Origin: AP-15 sp963787425
Lineage (GTDB): Bacteria; Pseudomonadota; Alphaproteobacteria; ATCC43930; CGMCC-115725
DNA length: 64,000 nt
Assembly: GCA_963787425.1 (NCBI GenBank)
Contig: CAWBCV010000001.1
Coordinates: 1,495,379-1,559,378 of the forward strand
Direction of reading: 5' to 3'
A model generated the notes under the pieces. The model was given only the letters and a program-made list of their open reading frames with translations. It did no database searches and was not told where the DNA came from. Position 1 is the stretch's first letter. Each line of letters opens with the position of its first letter. Of this stretch, positions 1-6,441 are shown in pieces. Position numbers and translations under genes: made by a program.

Positions 1-94
1 CGACGACCTCGCCGGGTCCGGCGACCGGGTCGGGCACCTCGGCCAGATGCAATACCTCCAGTCCGCCATGCTTCTCGAACAGCACCGCCTTCAT
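1..94 (-). CDS. Zinc-type alcohol dehydrogenase / quinone oxidoreductase, N-terminal fragment
   Basis: This gene runs off the left edge, so only about 31 N-terminal residues are visible. They begin MKAVLFEKHGGLEVL and continue with a VPDPVAGPGEV stretch. That pattern (start, Gly-Gly, then a P-x-P-x-x-G-P-G-E-V turn) is typical of the GroES-like domain of medium-chain NAD(P)H:quinone oxidoreductases and zinc alcohol dehydrogenases. The nucleotide-binding domain and any zinc ligands lie outside the window, so the subfamily cannot be decided. It is transcribed away from the DinB-like gene that follows. Confidence 0.7.
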   Translation of the reverse strand, partial: MKAVLFEKHGGLEVLHLAEVPDPVAGPGEVV

Positions 95-194
95 TGCCCC
101 TTCTCCCTGTACACCCATGTCCACCTGACCCATAAATCTTCGTCACGACGGTAGCAAGCAAAGCCGCTGCCTGACCGCAAGTGAGGAGCTGCGA

Positions 195-704
195 ATGATT
201 ACGCCCGCTTATGTCCCCACGATGGCCGCCTACAATGCCGAGATGAACCGGCGGCTGTACGGCGCCGCTGCGCGCCTCTCCGACGCCGAGCGGCGGCAGC
301 CGCGCGGCGCCTTCTGGGGCTCGATCCATGGCACCCTCAACCATCTCCTATGGGGCGACCGGCAGTGGATGTCGCGTTTCGACAACTGGCCCAAGCCCGA
401 TGTCGCGATCAAGCAGAGCGCCCGGCTGATCGATGATTTTGCGGCGCTAAGGGCGGCGCGCGCGACGGCCGACGCCGATATCTCGCGCTGGGCCGCCAAG
501 GTCGATGACTTTTGGATGGCCGAGGACCTTGTCTGGTTCAGCGGCGCGGCCGGGCGCGAGATGCGCGCCCCGAAGGGCTTTTTGATCAGCCATTTTTTCA
601 ACCACCAGACCCATCACCGCGGGCAGGTGCACGCGATGCTGACCGCCGCCGGCCAGGAAACCGGCGACACCGATCTGTTCCTGCTGGTCCCGGAGCCGCT
701 CTGA
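195..704 (+). CDS. DinB family protein
   Basis: A 169-residue protein of the DinB/YfiT-like four-helix-bundle family, putative metal-dependent enzymes or thiol transferases of mostly unknown substrate. The three metal-binding histidines are visible: one in the early helix (GTLNHLLWGDRQW, about residue 50) and an HxxxH pair near residues 134-138 (NHQTHHRGQVH). Length is normal for the family. No signal peptide or membrane segment is seen, so it should be cytoplasmic. Its TGA overlaps the ATG of the next gene by one base, so the two are probably translationally coupled. The family is clear but the reaction is not. Confidence 0.85.
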   Translation: MITPAYVPTMAAYNAEMNRRLYGAAARLSDAERRQPRGAFWGSIHGTLNHLLWGDRQWMSRFDNWPKPDVAIKQSARLIDDFAALRAARATADADISRWAAKVDDFWMAEDLVWFSGAAGREMRAPKGFLISHFFNHQTHHRGQVHAMLTAAGQETGDTDLFLLVPEPL

Positions 705-1081
705 TGATCGAGACCTATGACGGCGGCTGCCACTGCGGCCGGGTGCGGTTCCGCGTGCGCGGCGACCTGGCGGCGCTGCTCGAGTGCAACTGCTCGATCT
801 GCACAAAGAAGGGCATCCTGCACCTGATTGTGCCGCCCGAGCAGTTCGAGCTGCTGCAAGGCGAGGCGGACCTCACGACCTACGAGTTCAACACCAACAC
901 CGCCAAGCATACTTTCTGCCGGCATTGCGGCATCCATGCTTTTTACGTGCCGCGTTCGGACCCCGACAAGATCAGCGTCAACGCCCACTGCCTGGAGGGA
1001 ATTGATCCGGCAGCGCTAAAGCCGACCAGCTTTTTCGACGGACGAAATTGGGAACAGGCCCAAGCGGCGCGCCAACACTAG
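704..1081 (+). CDS. GFA family (glutathione-dependent formaldehyde-activating-like) zinc protein
   Basis: A 125-residue protein with the zinc-binding cysteine pattern of the GFA/CENP-V family: GGCHCGRVRF near the N terminus, ECNCSICTKKG about 30 residues later, and FCRHCGIHAFY in the middle. Members bind zinc and were named for S-hydroxymethylglutathione synthase (Gfa), but most are uncharacterised. The ATG overlaps the stop of the DinB-like gene, so the pair forms a small operon. Length is complete for the single-domain family. The family assignment is firm, while formaldehyde activation is only a name carried over from the founding member. Confidence 0.85.
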   Translation: MIETYDGGCHCGRVRFRVRGDLAALLECNCSICTKKGILHLIVPPEQFELLQGEADLTTYEFNTNTAKHTFCRHCGIHAFYVPRSDPDKISVNAHCLEGIDPAALKPTSFFDGRNWEQAQAARQH

Positions 1082-1092
1082 TCAAGGGAAAA

Positions 1093-1299
1093 TCACGGGC
1101 CGTCTTGGATTTCCACGACGTCCTGCGCGAAGATCATCTCTTCGCTGCCGACCCGGGCGGAATCGTCGGGCGAGGTTAGATACCTCGCGAAGAGCCAGAC
1201 GCCGTCGAGCGGGTTGGAGACGATTTCCGCGGTTGCACCGTCGACGAGGGCAATCCGGGTGCCGGGACTCAGCAATCGGATGTTGATCGGATCGCTCAT
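1093..1299 (-). CDS. Small conserved hypothetical protein coupled to the Rieske oxygenase
   Basis: A 68-residue protein, MSDPINIRLLSPGTRIALV to the C terminus EIQDGP. It has alternating hydrophobic positions suggesting a small beta-rich fold and contains no cysteines or transmembrane segment. The ATG overlaps the stop codon of the upstream ring-hydroxylating oxygenase alpha subunit (ATGA overlap), so it is almost certainly the last gene of that operon. I recognise no domain. Its position suggests an accessory role for the oxygenase, but that is inference only. Confidence 0.7.
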   Translation of the reverse strand: MSDPINIRLLSPGTRIALVDGATAEIVSNPLDGVWLFARYLTSPDDSARVGSEEMIFAQDVVEIQDGP

Positions 1300-2669
1300 T
1301 CCGCGGCCCGCGCGACCCGCCACGTAGCGAGCTCGTCCCAGCTGTCGGCTTCCATGAACTCGGCCCAGCGCCGGTATAGATTTCGCAAATTGTGCTCGCT
1401 GGACTTGGCCTCGGTGATATCCATGACCGTCCCCGGAATGTGCAGCCCCTGCCATTCGTATTTCTCGGTCTCGAAACCGAGACCCTGCTCGTAGCTGTAA
1501 GGATAGCGCCGCGCGATTGTGCCGCGGCTGGCGGCATGCGCGTAGTTCCAGTTTTCCATGTCGTCCTGCTCGGTCATGCCGGCGGGACCGGAATATCGGA
1601 TATAGTAATCGCGCAAGAAATCCTTGACCTTCGATGGCGCCGCGCTGTCGACCATGTACCAGCGCCAGACTTCGGTCTGGTGCGGCCCGCGCGGATGCCA
1701 GACGGCGATCGTGCGCGGCTGGCGCGGATGCAATGCGGTGTTCGGGAAGATCTCGCCGGGGCTGCCGATGACGCGGGCCCAATCGCCGCGTTTGCGGCGT
1801 CGCTGTTCTTCGCAATGCGCGAAATATTCCGCCACCACCGAAGATTGCTGATAAGCGGGCGGCATCGGCTGGTCTTTCGGGGACAGGTAGACGCCGGTCT
1901 GATGGCCGCGGTCATAGAACGCGACGTGCAGGCGGCGAGCCATCTGCCGCTCCTGCATGTCGCGGCGCCCGCTGCCGGAGGGGCCGATGCCGACCAGATC
2001 GACCGAGCGGTGGCTGATGTTGTGGTAACTGTCGCCGCAGAAATTCTCCGCAGGGAATTTCCAATTGCACGGGATCAACCATTTCTGGATGCCGCCCAGT
2101 ATTTCGGTGCCGCCCTCGCTGCCGTCCCAGCCGTCGAGCGTTAGATCGAGATAGCGGACGAAATCGCCGAGATATTCGAGAAAGGGCGGCGCCATGGGGT
2201 CCCAGGTGGCCCACACCGTGCCCTTGTAAAGGCAGAGCTGCGGGATCTCGACCAAACCCCATTTCGATTTGTCGAGCTTCTCGTGGTAGGCCTCGCGAAA
2301 ATACGGCACGCCGACCAGCTTGCCGTCGGTGCCGTAGCTCCAGCCATGGTAGGGGCATGTGAAGACCGGCGTGGTGCCCTCGTCATAGCGGCACACCTTC
2401 ATGCCGCGGTGGCGGCACGAGTTGAGAAAGACATGGACTTTGCCCGCCCGGTCGCGGCACAGGATCACCGACTCCTCACCCATCCCCGAGACAAAGAAAT
2501 CGCCCGGCTTTGGGATCTGGCTCTCGTGGCCGACGAACAGCCACGAGCGGGCGAAGAGCCGCTCCAGCTCCTCCCGGTAGATCTCCTCGTTGACAAAGAT
2601 CTCGCGGCTGATCCGCCCCGCCGCCATATCGACGAGACCCGGCCGATACCCTTGTTCACCTGCGGTCAT
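1296..2669 (-). CDS. Aromatic ring-hydroxylating dioxygenase, alpha (Rieske) subunit
   Basis: A 457-residue catalytic subunit of a Rieske non-heme iron oxygenase, which adds O2 to aromatic rings using electrons passed through a ferredoxin. The [2Fe-2S] Rieske motif is complete: CRHRGMKVC near residue 88 and CPYHGWSYG near 108. The mononuclear iron site is recognisable in ENFCGDSYHNISHRS (about residues 206-220; Asp-x2-His-x4-His pattern). I chose the ATG with a GGAGG five bases upstream rather than the TTG four codons earlier. It follows the beta subunit gene and is followed, with overlap, by a small protein. The natural substrate cannot be read from the sequence. The matching ferredoxin may be the Rieske ferredoxin at 13177-13501, but no reductase is visible. 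Confidence 0.92.
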   Translation of the reverse strand: MTAGEQGYRPGLVDMAAGRISREIFVNEEIYREELERLFARSWLFVGHESQIPKPGDFFVSGMGEESVILCRDRAGKVHVFLNSCRHRGMKVCRYDEGTTPVFTCPYHGWSYGTDGKLVGVPYFREAYHEKLDKSKWGLVEIPQLCLYKGTVWATWDPMAPPFLEYLGDFVRYLDLTLDGWDGSEGGTEILGGIQKWLIPCNWKFPAENFCGDSYHNISHRSVDLVGIGPSGSGRRDMQERQMARRLHVAFYDRGHQTGVYLSPKDQPMPPAYQQSSVVAEYFAHCEEQRRRKRGDWARVIGSPGEIFPNTALHPRQPRTIAVWHPRGPHQTEVWRWYMVDSAAPSKVKDFLRDYYIRYSGPAGMTEQDDMENWNYAHAASRGTIARRYPYSYEQGLGFETEKYEWQGLHIPGTVMDITEAKSSEHNLRNLYRRWAEFMEADSWDELATWRVARAAE

Positions 2670-2688
2670 GATGACCTCCAACGGAGTT

Positions 2689-2756
2689 CGTCACACCGGC
2701 GAAGGCCGGTGCCCATTCCGCCATGGATCCCGGCCTGCGCCGGGAAGACGAATTAG
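2689..2756. repeat. Intergenic palindromic repeat pair
   Basis: Between the alpha and beta oxygenase genes lie two GC-rich hairpins in opposite orientation. The first has the core ACCGGCGAAGGCCGGTG; the second is TCCCGGCCTGCGCCGGGA, flanked by GTCA and GACGA. This is the bipartite arrangement of the abundant 'GTCAT-palindrome-TCCA' repeats found between genes in many alphaproteobacteria. It may tune mRNA stability within the operon, though that role is inferred. Confidence 0.75.
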
Positions 2757-2772
2757 GTGCTCACGACGAGAG

Positions 2773-3315
2773 CTAAAAGAAAAAAGTGAGGTTCTTGGTC
2801 AGCAGGACGTTCTGGTCCAAGACAATCTTGCGGCGCGCGATCTGCCACCCGTTGTCGACGCGGCGCAGCAGATCCTCGCGTTTGCCGACCAGGATGTCGG
2901 TCTCGGTCTCCACCCGATTGCGGTAGATCAGAAACCGGCACCTGACGGTGACCTCCGCCGGCTCCGCCGCCGAGGGGTTGACCTCGATGAGCCGGACATT
3001 GGAGACCATGTGGGAGATGCGCGAGACCGGCTCCTCGGCCCAGTGCATGCCGGTCAAAATCTGCTTGACGCGCCGCGTCAGCGTTTCCTTGCCTTCGTCG
3101 AACCAGTTGATGTCCTGGCCGGCGCGGGTGAATTCGCGCTCCGCCTCGCCGACCTTGACATTGCGGCGCATCGGCATCCAATAGCGCACATCTTCGGCAA
3201 CCAGAGCCAGCCAGTCCTCGTAGCGCCGTTCGTCGAGCAGATCCGCCTCAAGGTAGAGGAACTCCTCGATTTCCTGCTTCAGGAGCAGGCGGGTGATTTG
3301 TTCATCACTGTCCAT
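2773..3315 (-). CDS. Aromatic ring-hydroxylating dioxygenase, beta (small) subunit
   Basis: A 180-residue protein of the ring-hydroxylating beta subunit family (SnoaL/NTF2-like cone fold), which packs against the alpha subunit in an alpha3beta3 hexamer and is usually structural. Visible family features are the N-terminal EIEEFLYLEADLLDERRYEDW, the DVRYWMPMRRN segment, and the C-terminal beta strands with RRVDNGWQIARRKIVLDQ. The ATG start (MDSDEQ) is preferred over a GTG three codons upstream. The G-rich sequence just before the ATG, part of the adjacent palindromic repeat, is the only Shine-Dalgarno-like stretch. It lies between the VOC gene and the alpha subunit, all in one direction. Confidence 0.9.
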   Translation of the reverse strand: MDSDEQITRLLLKQEIEEFLYLEADLLDERRYEDWLALVAEDVRYWMPMRRNVKVGEAEREFTRAGQDINWFDEGKETLTRRVKQILTGMHWAEEPVSRISHMVSNVRLIEVNPSAAEPAEVTVRCRFLIYRNRVETETDILVGKREDLLRRVDNGWQIARRKIVLDQNVLLTKNLTFFF

Positions 3316-3318
3316 AAT

Positions 3319-3400
3319 CGTCACCCCCGCGAAAGCGGGGGTCCAGGGACTGCCCCGCCGTAGCCTGCGGTCCTGGGTTCCCGCTTTCGCGGGAACGACG
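3319..3400. repeat. Bipartite palindromic repeat (CCCCCGCGAAAGCGGGGG type)
   Basis: Two inverted hairpin modules, CGTCACCCCCGCGAAAGCGG and the reverse-oriented CCCGCTTTCGCGGGAACGAC, are separated by about 25 bases. This is a classic alphaproteobacterial intergenic repeat. It fills nearly all the space between the VOC gene stop and the beta subunit start, so its outer GGGGGTGA appears to act as the ribosome-binding site of the beta subunit. The hairpin core differs by only one base from the palindrome inside the transposase gene at 33817-33842. Confidence 0.85.
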
Positions 3401-3408
3401 AGTAGCCG

Positions 3409-3906
3409 TTACTCCGCCGCCGCGCGCTGTGCGTTCAGCTCGGCGTCCCATGGGCCGGGGAAGCGGCCGCGGTTCATCATGTCGGCGGCGAAGATCTGAT
3501 CCTGCCGCGGCCATTCCTGGCGCGGCAATTCGTAATAGACCTCAATGCCGTTGCCGTCGGGATCATGGAAGTAGATGCCCAGTGAGACGCCATGGTCGGC
3601 CACGCGGATCGGCACATTCTTGTCCTTGATGCGTTGGTAGAAATCCTTGAGGTCGTCGAGGCTCTCGACTCGCCACGCCATGTGATTCAGCCCGACCTGC
3701 CCCTTCTGTGGGCCGGGCGCGTCATCGCCCAATTGCATCAGCGCCACTTCGTGCGACTGGTCGAGATCGGCCGCCATGAAGGCCGCCCAGCCGGGCCGCT
3801 TGTGGTAGGTGTGCAGCCCCAACACCTCCTCGTACCATTTATGCGAGCGCTCGGCGTCGCGGACGTAGATGTTGACATGTCCCAGATACATTGGCCGGTG
3901 AGTCAT
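3409..3906 (-). CDS. VOC family protein (extradiol dioxygenase / glyoxalase-like)
   Basis: A 165-residue vicinal-oxygen-chelate protein. The likely metal ligands are His in YLGHVNIYVRD (about residue 10), His in VGLNHMAWRV (about residue 75), and Glu in DGNGIEVYYE (about residue 128), the His-His-Glu triad of type I extradiol dioxygenases and glyoxalase relatives. The ATG is chosen because AAGGAGGAGAAGAG precedes it directly. It lies 13 bases downstream of the HpaB-like monooxygenase gene and upstream of the Rieske oxygenase subunits. In that context catechol ring cleavage is a reasonable guess, but a single-domain VOC protein could also be an isomerase or lyase. Confidence 0.85.
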   Translation of the reverse strand: MTHRPMYLGHVNIYVRDAERSHKWYEEVLGLHTYHKRPGWAAFMAADLDQSHEVALMQLGDDAPGPQKGQVGLNHMAWRVESLDDLKDFYQRIKDKNVPIRVADHGVSLGIYFHDPDGNGIEVYYELPRQEWPRQDQIFAADMMNRGRFPGPWDAELNAQRAAAE

Positions 3907-3919
3907 CTCTTCTCCTCCT

Positions 3920-5389
3920 TCATGCGGCGTCGTCACTGCGCCCGAGAAACTCCAGGACGCGGTCCATGACTTCTTTCTTCGGGTAGATTGAGGCCAGCGC
4001 GCGGGCTCGCGTCAACGGGTCACTGGCAAAAAAGCGCTCGTACAATACCTGGCGGCTGCCGAATGAAGTGCCGGCAATATCCCAGGCCAGGCGGAACAAT
4101 TTGACCCGGTCCTTTGCCGGCGAATTGTCGGTCGCCAGATATTGCTCGATCGCGGGGCCGAGCGGCCCCTTCATATCGGCCTCGGTCGGCGTCAGCATAA
4201 AGCTGCTCGACCCCAAGAGCTGCAATATCTCGACCATGCGCGGATAGGCCGTCATGAACAGGTTGCGCGGGCTCTCGACCATCAACAGGTCGGGGCACAT
4301 GACACCCCACTCGTCGAGCTGCGCGTCGGCCTCGGCGGCGCGCATGCAGGCTCGCGTCAGCTGGGCGTAGAGCATCAATTCGCCGATGCGCTCTTCGACA
4401 TTCGGCAGTTGCGAATTGCCGAGTGTCTGGGTCATCAGCAATGCCACGCCCAATACGAACTCGGCCTTGGCGAGGTTCTTGACCGCCCCTTGATGGGCCG
4501 AATGCGCCGAGGAGTGCGTGACATTGGCGGTGCGGTTGAGGAGGTCCACGTCGCCCAACAGAAAGACGCGCTCCCACGGCACCAGCACGTCGTCGAAGAA
4601 GACGACGCAATCCATCTCCTCGAAGCGCGAGCCGAGCGGGTGGTCGAAATGCGACCGGCCCAGATCGAAACTCTCGCGGCACAGGAATTTGAGGCCCGGC
4701 GCGCCGCACGGGATCGCGAAACTGAGCGCGAACGGACTGTGGGTTTCGGCATGCCGCGCCATGCGCGGCGAGTAGACGCCGATCTCGTCGGCGAGCGGCC
4801 CCAATGTCGCGAGAATCCGCGCGCCCCGCACGACAATGCCGGCATCGGTCTCGCGGATCACCTCCAGTGCTGTCCCCTCCTGCAGATTGAAGATGCCGGA
4901 GACAGTGCGGCTGCGCTGCAGGTTGATCAGCGAATGGGTCAGGGTCAGATCGTTTTCGCGGATGTATTCGTAATAGCGCCGCATGTTCTCGGCGAATTCC
5001 GGCCGCCCGTGCTCCCCTCCCGCAAAGTAATCCGCCGCGCCGGCCCAGGCGGCGTAGGTGACGTTCATGAAATCGGGAGAGCGGCCCATCATGCCGCAGG
5101 TCGTCCGCGCCCAGTTGAGCATCATGGCGCGGCGCGTTTCGAGATCCTCGCGGGTGCGCGGAATGATGAACGACAGCCCAACCCGGTCGCCGGTGGTCGG
5201 CGAGACATAGGTCATCTCGTCGCGGAATTTGGGATCGCATTGCATGTCATAGAGCGAGGCGATCGCGCGCGCGCCGCCGCGTAGGCCGGGATGGCGCGTC
5301 GGATCCGTGACCCGCTCGCCCTCGAGCCAGACCTCGCGCTCCTGCTCGCGCAACCCAGCGAGATATTGCTTTCCCGTCCGCGCCGGCAT
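3920..5389 (-). CDS. 4-hydroxyphenylacetate 3-monooxygenase family oxygenase (HpaB-like)
   Basis: A 489-residue member of the HpaB/HpaH flavin-dependent monooxygenase family, which uses FADH2 from a separate reductase to ortho-hydroxylate phenols. Family hallmarks include the N-terminal GKQYLAGLREQEREVWLEGE, the RTTCGMMGRSPDFMN segment (about residues 92-106), and the central FAIPCGAPGLKFLCRESF and DCVVFFDDVLVPWERVFLL blocks. Start: the ATG with GGGAGG upstream, not the preceding GTG. It is the first gene of the aromatic cluster (monooxygenase, VOC protein, Rieske beta, alpha, small protein). No HpaC-type reductase is in the window. The true substrate is unknown, and 4-hydroxyphenylacetate is only the family name. 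Confidence 0.9.
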   Translation of the reverse strand: MPARTGKQYLAGLREQEREVWLEGERVTDPTRHPGLRGGARAIASLYDMQCDPKFRDEMTYVSPTTGDRVGLSFIIPRTREDLETRRAMMLNWARTTCGMMGRSPDFMNVTYAAWAGAADYFAGGEHGRPEFAENMRRYYEYIRENDLTLTHSLINLQRSRTVSGIFNLQEGTALEVIRETDAGIVVRGARILATLGPLADEIGVYSPRMARHAETHSPFALSFAIPCGAPGLKFLCRESFDLGRSHFDHPLGSRFEEMDCVVFFDDVLVPWERVFLLGDVDLLNRTANVTHSSAHSAHQGAVKNLAKAEFVLGVALLMTQTLGNSQLPNVEERIGELMLYAQLTRACMRAAEADAQLDEWGVMCPDLLMVESPRNLFMTAYPRMVEILQLLGSSSFMLTPTEADMKGPLGPAIEQYLATDNSPAKDRVKLFRLAWDIAGTSFGSRQVLYERFFASDPLTRARALASIYPKKEVMDRVLEFLGRSDDAA

Positions 5390-5467
5390 CACACCTCCCG
5401 TCGACCGTGGGGTTCAGGGCGAGCCTACGCCAAGCCCAGGCGAAAGGCCAGCCTGACCCGCCAAAGC

Positions 5468-5518
5468 CCCCTCCCACTCCCTCCCCGCAAGCGGGGGAGG
5501 TTAGGGTGGGGGCTGGCT
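5468..5518. repeat. Intergenic hairpin repeat (CTCCCCGCAAGCGGGGGAG type)
   Basis: A GC-rich palindrome with nested arms: an inner CTCCCCGCAAGCGGGGGAG hairpin and outer CCCACTCC / GGGTGGGG arms. It lies upstream of the HpaB-like gene and downstream of the cyclase gene. The same design recurs at 13094-13155 and, more divergent, at 40784-40846, so it is a dispersed repeat family separate from the GTCAT-type repeats. It could also form a terminator-like structure. Confidence 0.7.
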
Positions 5519-5527
5519 CCATGCCTT

Positions 5528-6187
5528 TCACGCCGCCGGAGACAGGGCGAAGACATGCGCCGGGTCGGCGATGTTCTTCAACCGCTGCTCGCCGAGATCG
5601 ACGAACTCGGCGGCGACCGCTCCGCGCACGTGGCGCCAGGCGTCGGCGGAGATGCAGATGCCGCCGGGCGGCGCAAGACCCTCCAGGCGCGAGGCGACAT
5701 TGACGCCGTGACCGTAGATGTCGTCCGGAGCCACGATCACGTCGCTGAGATTGACGCCGATGCGGAACTCGATGCGGCGGTCCAACGGGAGCCCGGCGTT
5801 GCGGGCGCGGATGATCCGCTGCACGTCCAACGCGCAGCGCACCGCATCGACGACACTGCCGAACTCGACAAGAGCCCCGTCGCCGGTGTGCTTGACGATG
5901 CGGCCGCGGTGCTCGCGCACCTTTGGCGCGATCACGTCGCTGCGATACGCCAAGAGGCGAAGATGGGTGCCTTCCTCGTCGGCGCTCATCAGCCGGGAGT
6001 AACCGACGACATCGGCGGCGAGGATCGCCGCGAGCCGGCGCTCGAGTCGCAAATGATCTGGCGCCCGCAAGCGTCTGAACAGCCGGGCGGCCTTGGGCGC
6101 CAGCCACTGAACGAGGACGGACCCGCTCCCCGCCAGCACTCCGGAGACCCAGGCGTTGCCTATCTCAGGCCAGACTTCCTCCAACAT
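5528..6187 (-). CDS. Class III adenylate/guanylate cyclase domain protein
   Basis: About 219 residues. A hydrophobic N-terminal segment (residues 12-35, VSGVLAGSGSVLVQWLAP) is followed by a class III nucleotide cyclase domain. Typical catalytic elements are visible: ILAADVVGYSRLMSADEEGT (first metal-binding Asp), VKHTGDGALVEF (second metal Asp), and GVNVASRLEGLAPPGGICIS (the nucleotide-binding asparagine and arginine region). Such alphaproteobacterial proteins often carry TPR or ATPase partners. Here the adjacent upstream gene is a larger cyclase-ATPase-TPR protein, now broken. The start is uncertain, as a GTG 13 codons earlier is also possible. Product (cAMP or cGMP) cannot be decided from sequence. 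Confidence 0.85.
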   Translation of the reverse strand: MLEEVWPEIGNAWVSGVLAGSGSVLVQWLAPKAARLFRRLRAPDHLRLERRLAAILAADVVGYSRLMSADEEGTHLRLLAYRSDVIAPKVREHRGRIVKHTGDGALVEFGSVVDAVRCALDVQRIIRARNAGLPLDRRIEFRIGVNLSDVIVAPDDIYGHGVNVASRLEGLAPPGGICISADAWRHVRGAVAAEFVDLGEQRLKNIADPAHVFALSPAA

Positions 6188-6232
6188 GACCCCGAAATCC
6201 TCCGATCGCAGGGCCCCGCCGGGCACAATTGG

Positions 6233-6271
6233 GCAGAAAAGAGAAAGGCCCCGTCCGTGTCCGGCGGGGCC
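6233..6271 (-). terminator. Probable intrinsic terminator after the cyclase-ATPase gene
   Basis: On the minus strand a GGCCCCG / CGGGGCC stem (6265-6271 with 6247-6253) is followed by TTTCTCTTTTCTG. It lies about 170 bases past the stop of the broken cyclase-ATPase-TPR gene and just before the next cyclase gene, so it would separate the two transcripts. Confidence 0.6.
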
Positions 6272-6441
6272 CTGGAAACCGTCTATCTGCGCAGATCAGC
6301 TCAGCGCAAACGCACCTCCTTCGGCCCCGCACTGTGCATGCGAGCAGCATCAGGGAAGCAAGTTTCCGACATCAAAATCTGCACCACTTGGTTCATGCGG
6401 GCGTCTCTACGCGAGGTTGGGCGCCCCGTCAAGCTCCGATT

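Noticed and set aside
4142..5284. Long plus-strand frame opposite the HpaB-like gene
   Set aside because: Mirror of the strong minus-strand coding pattern; no motif.
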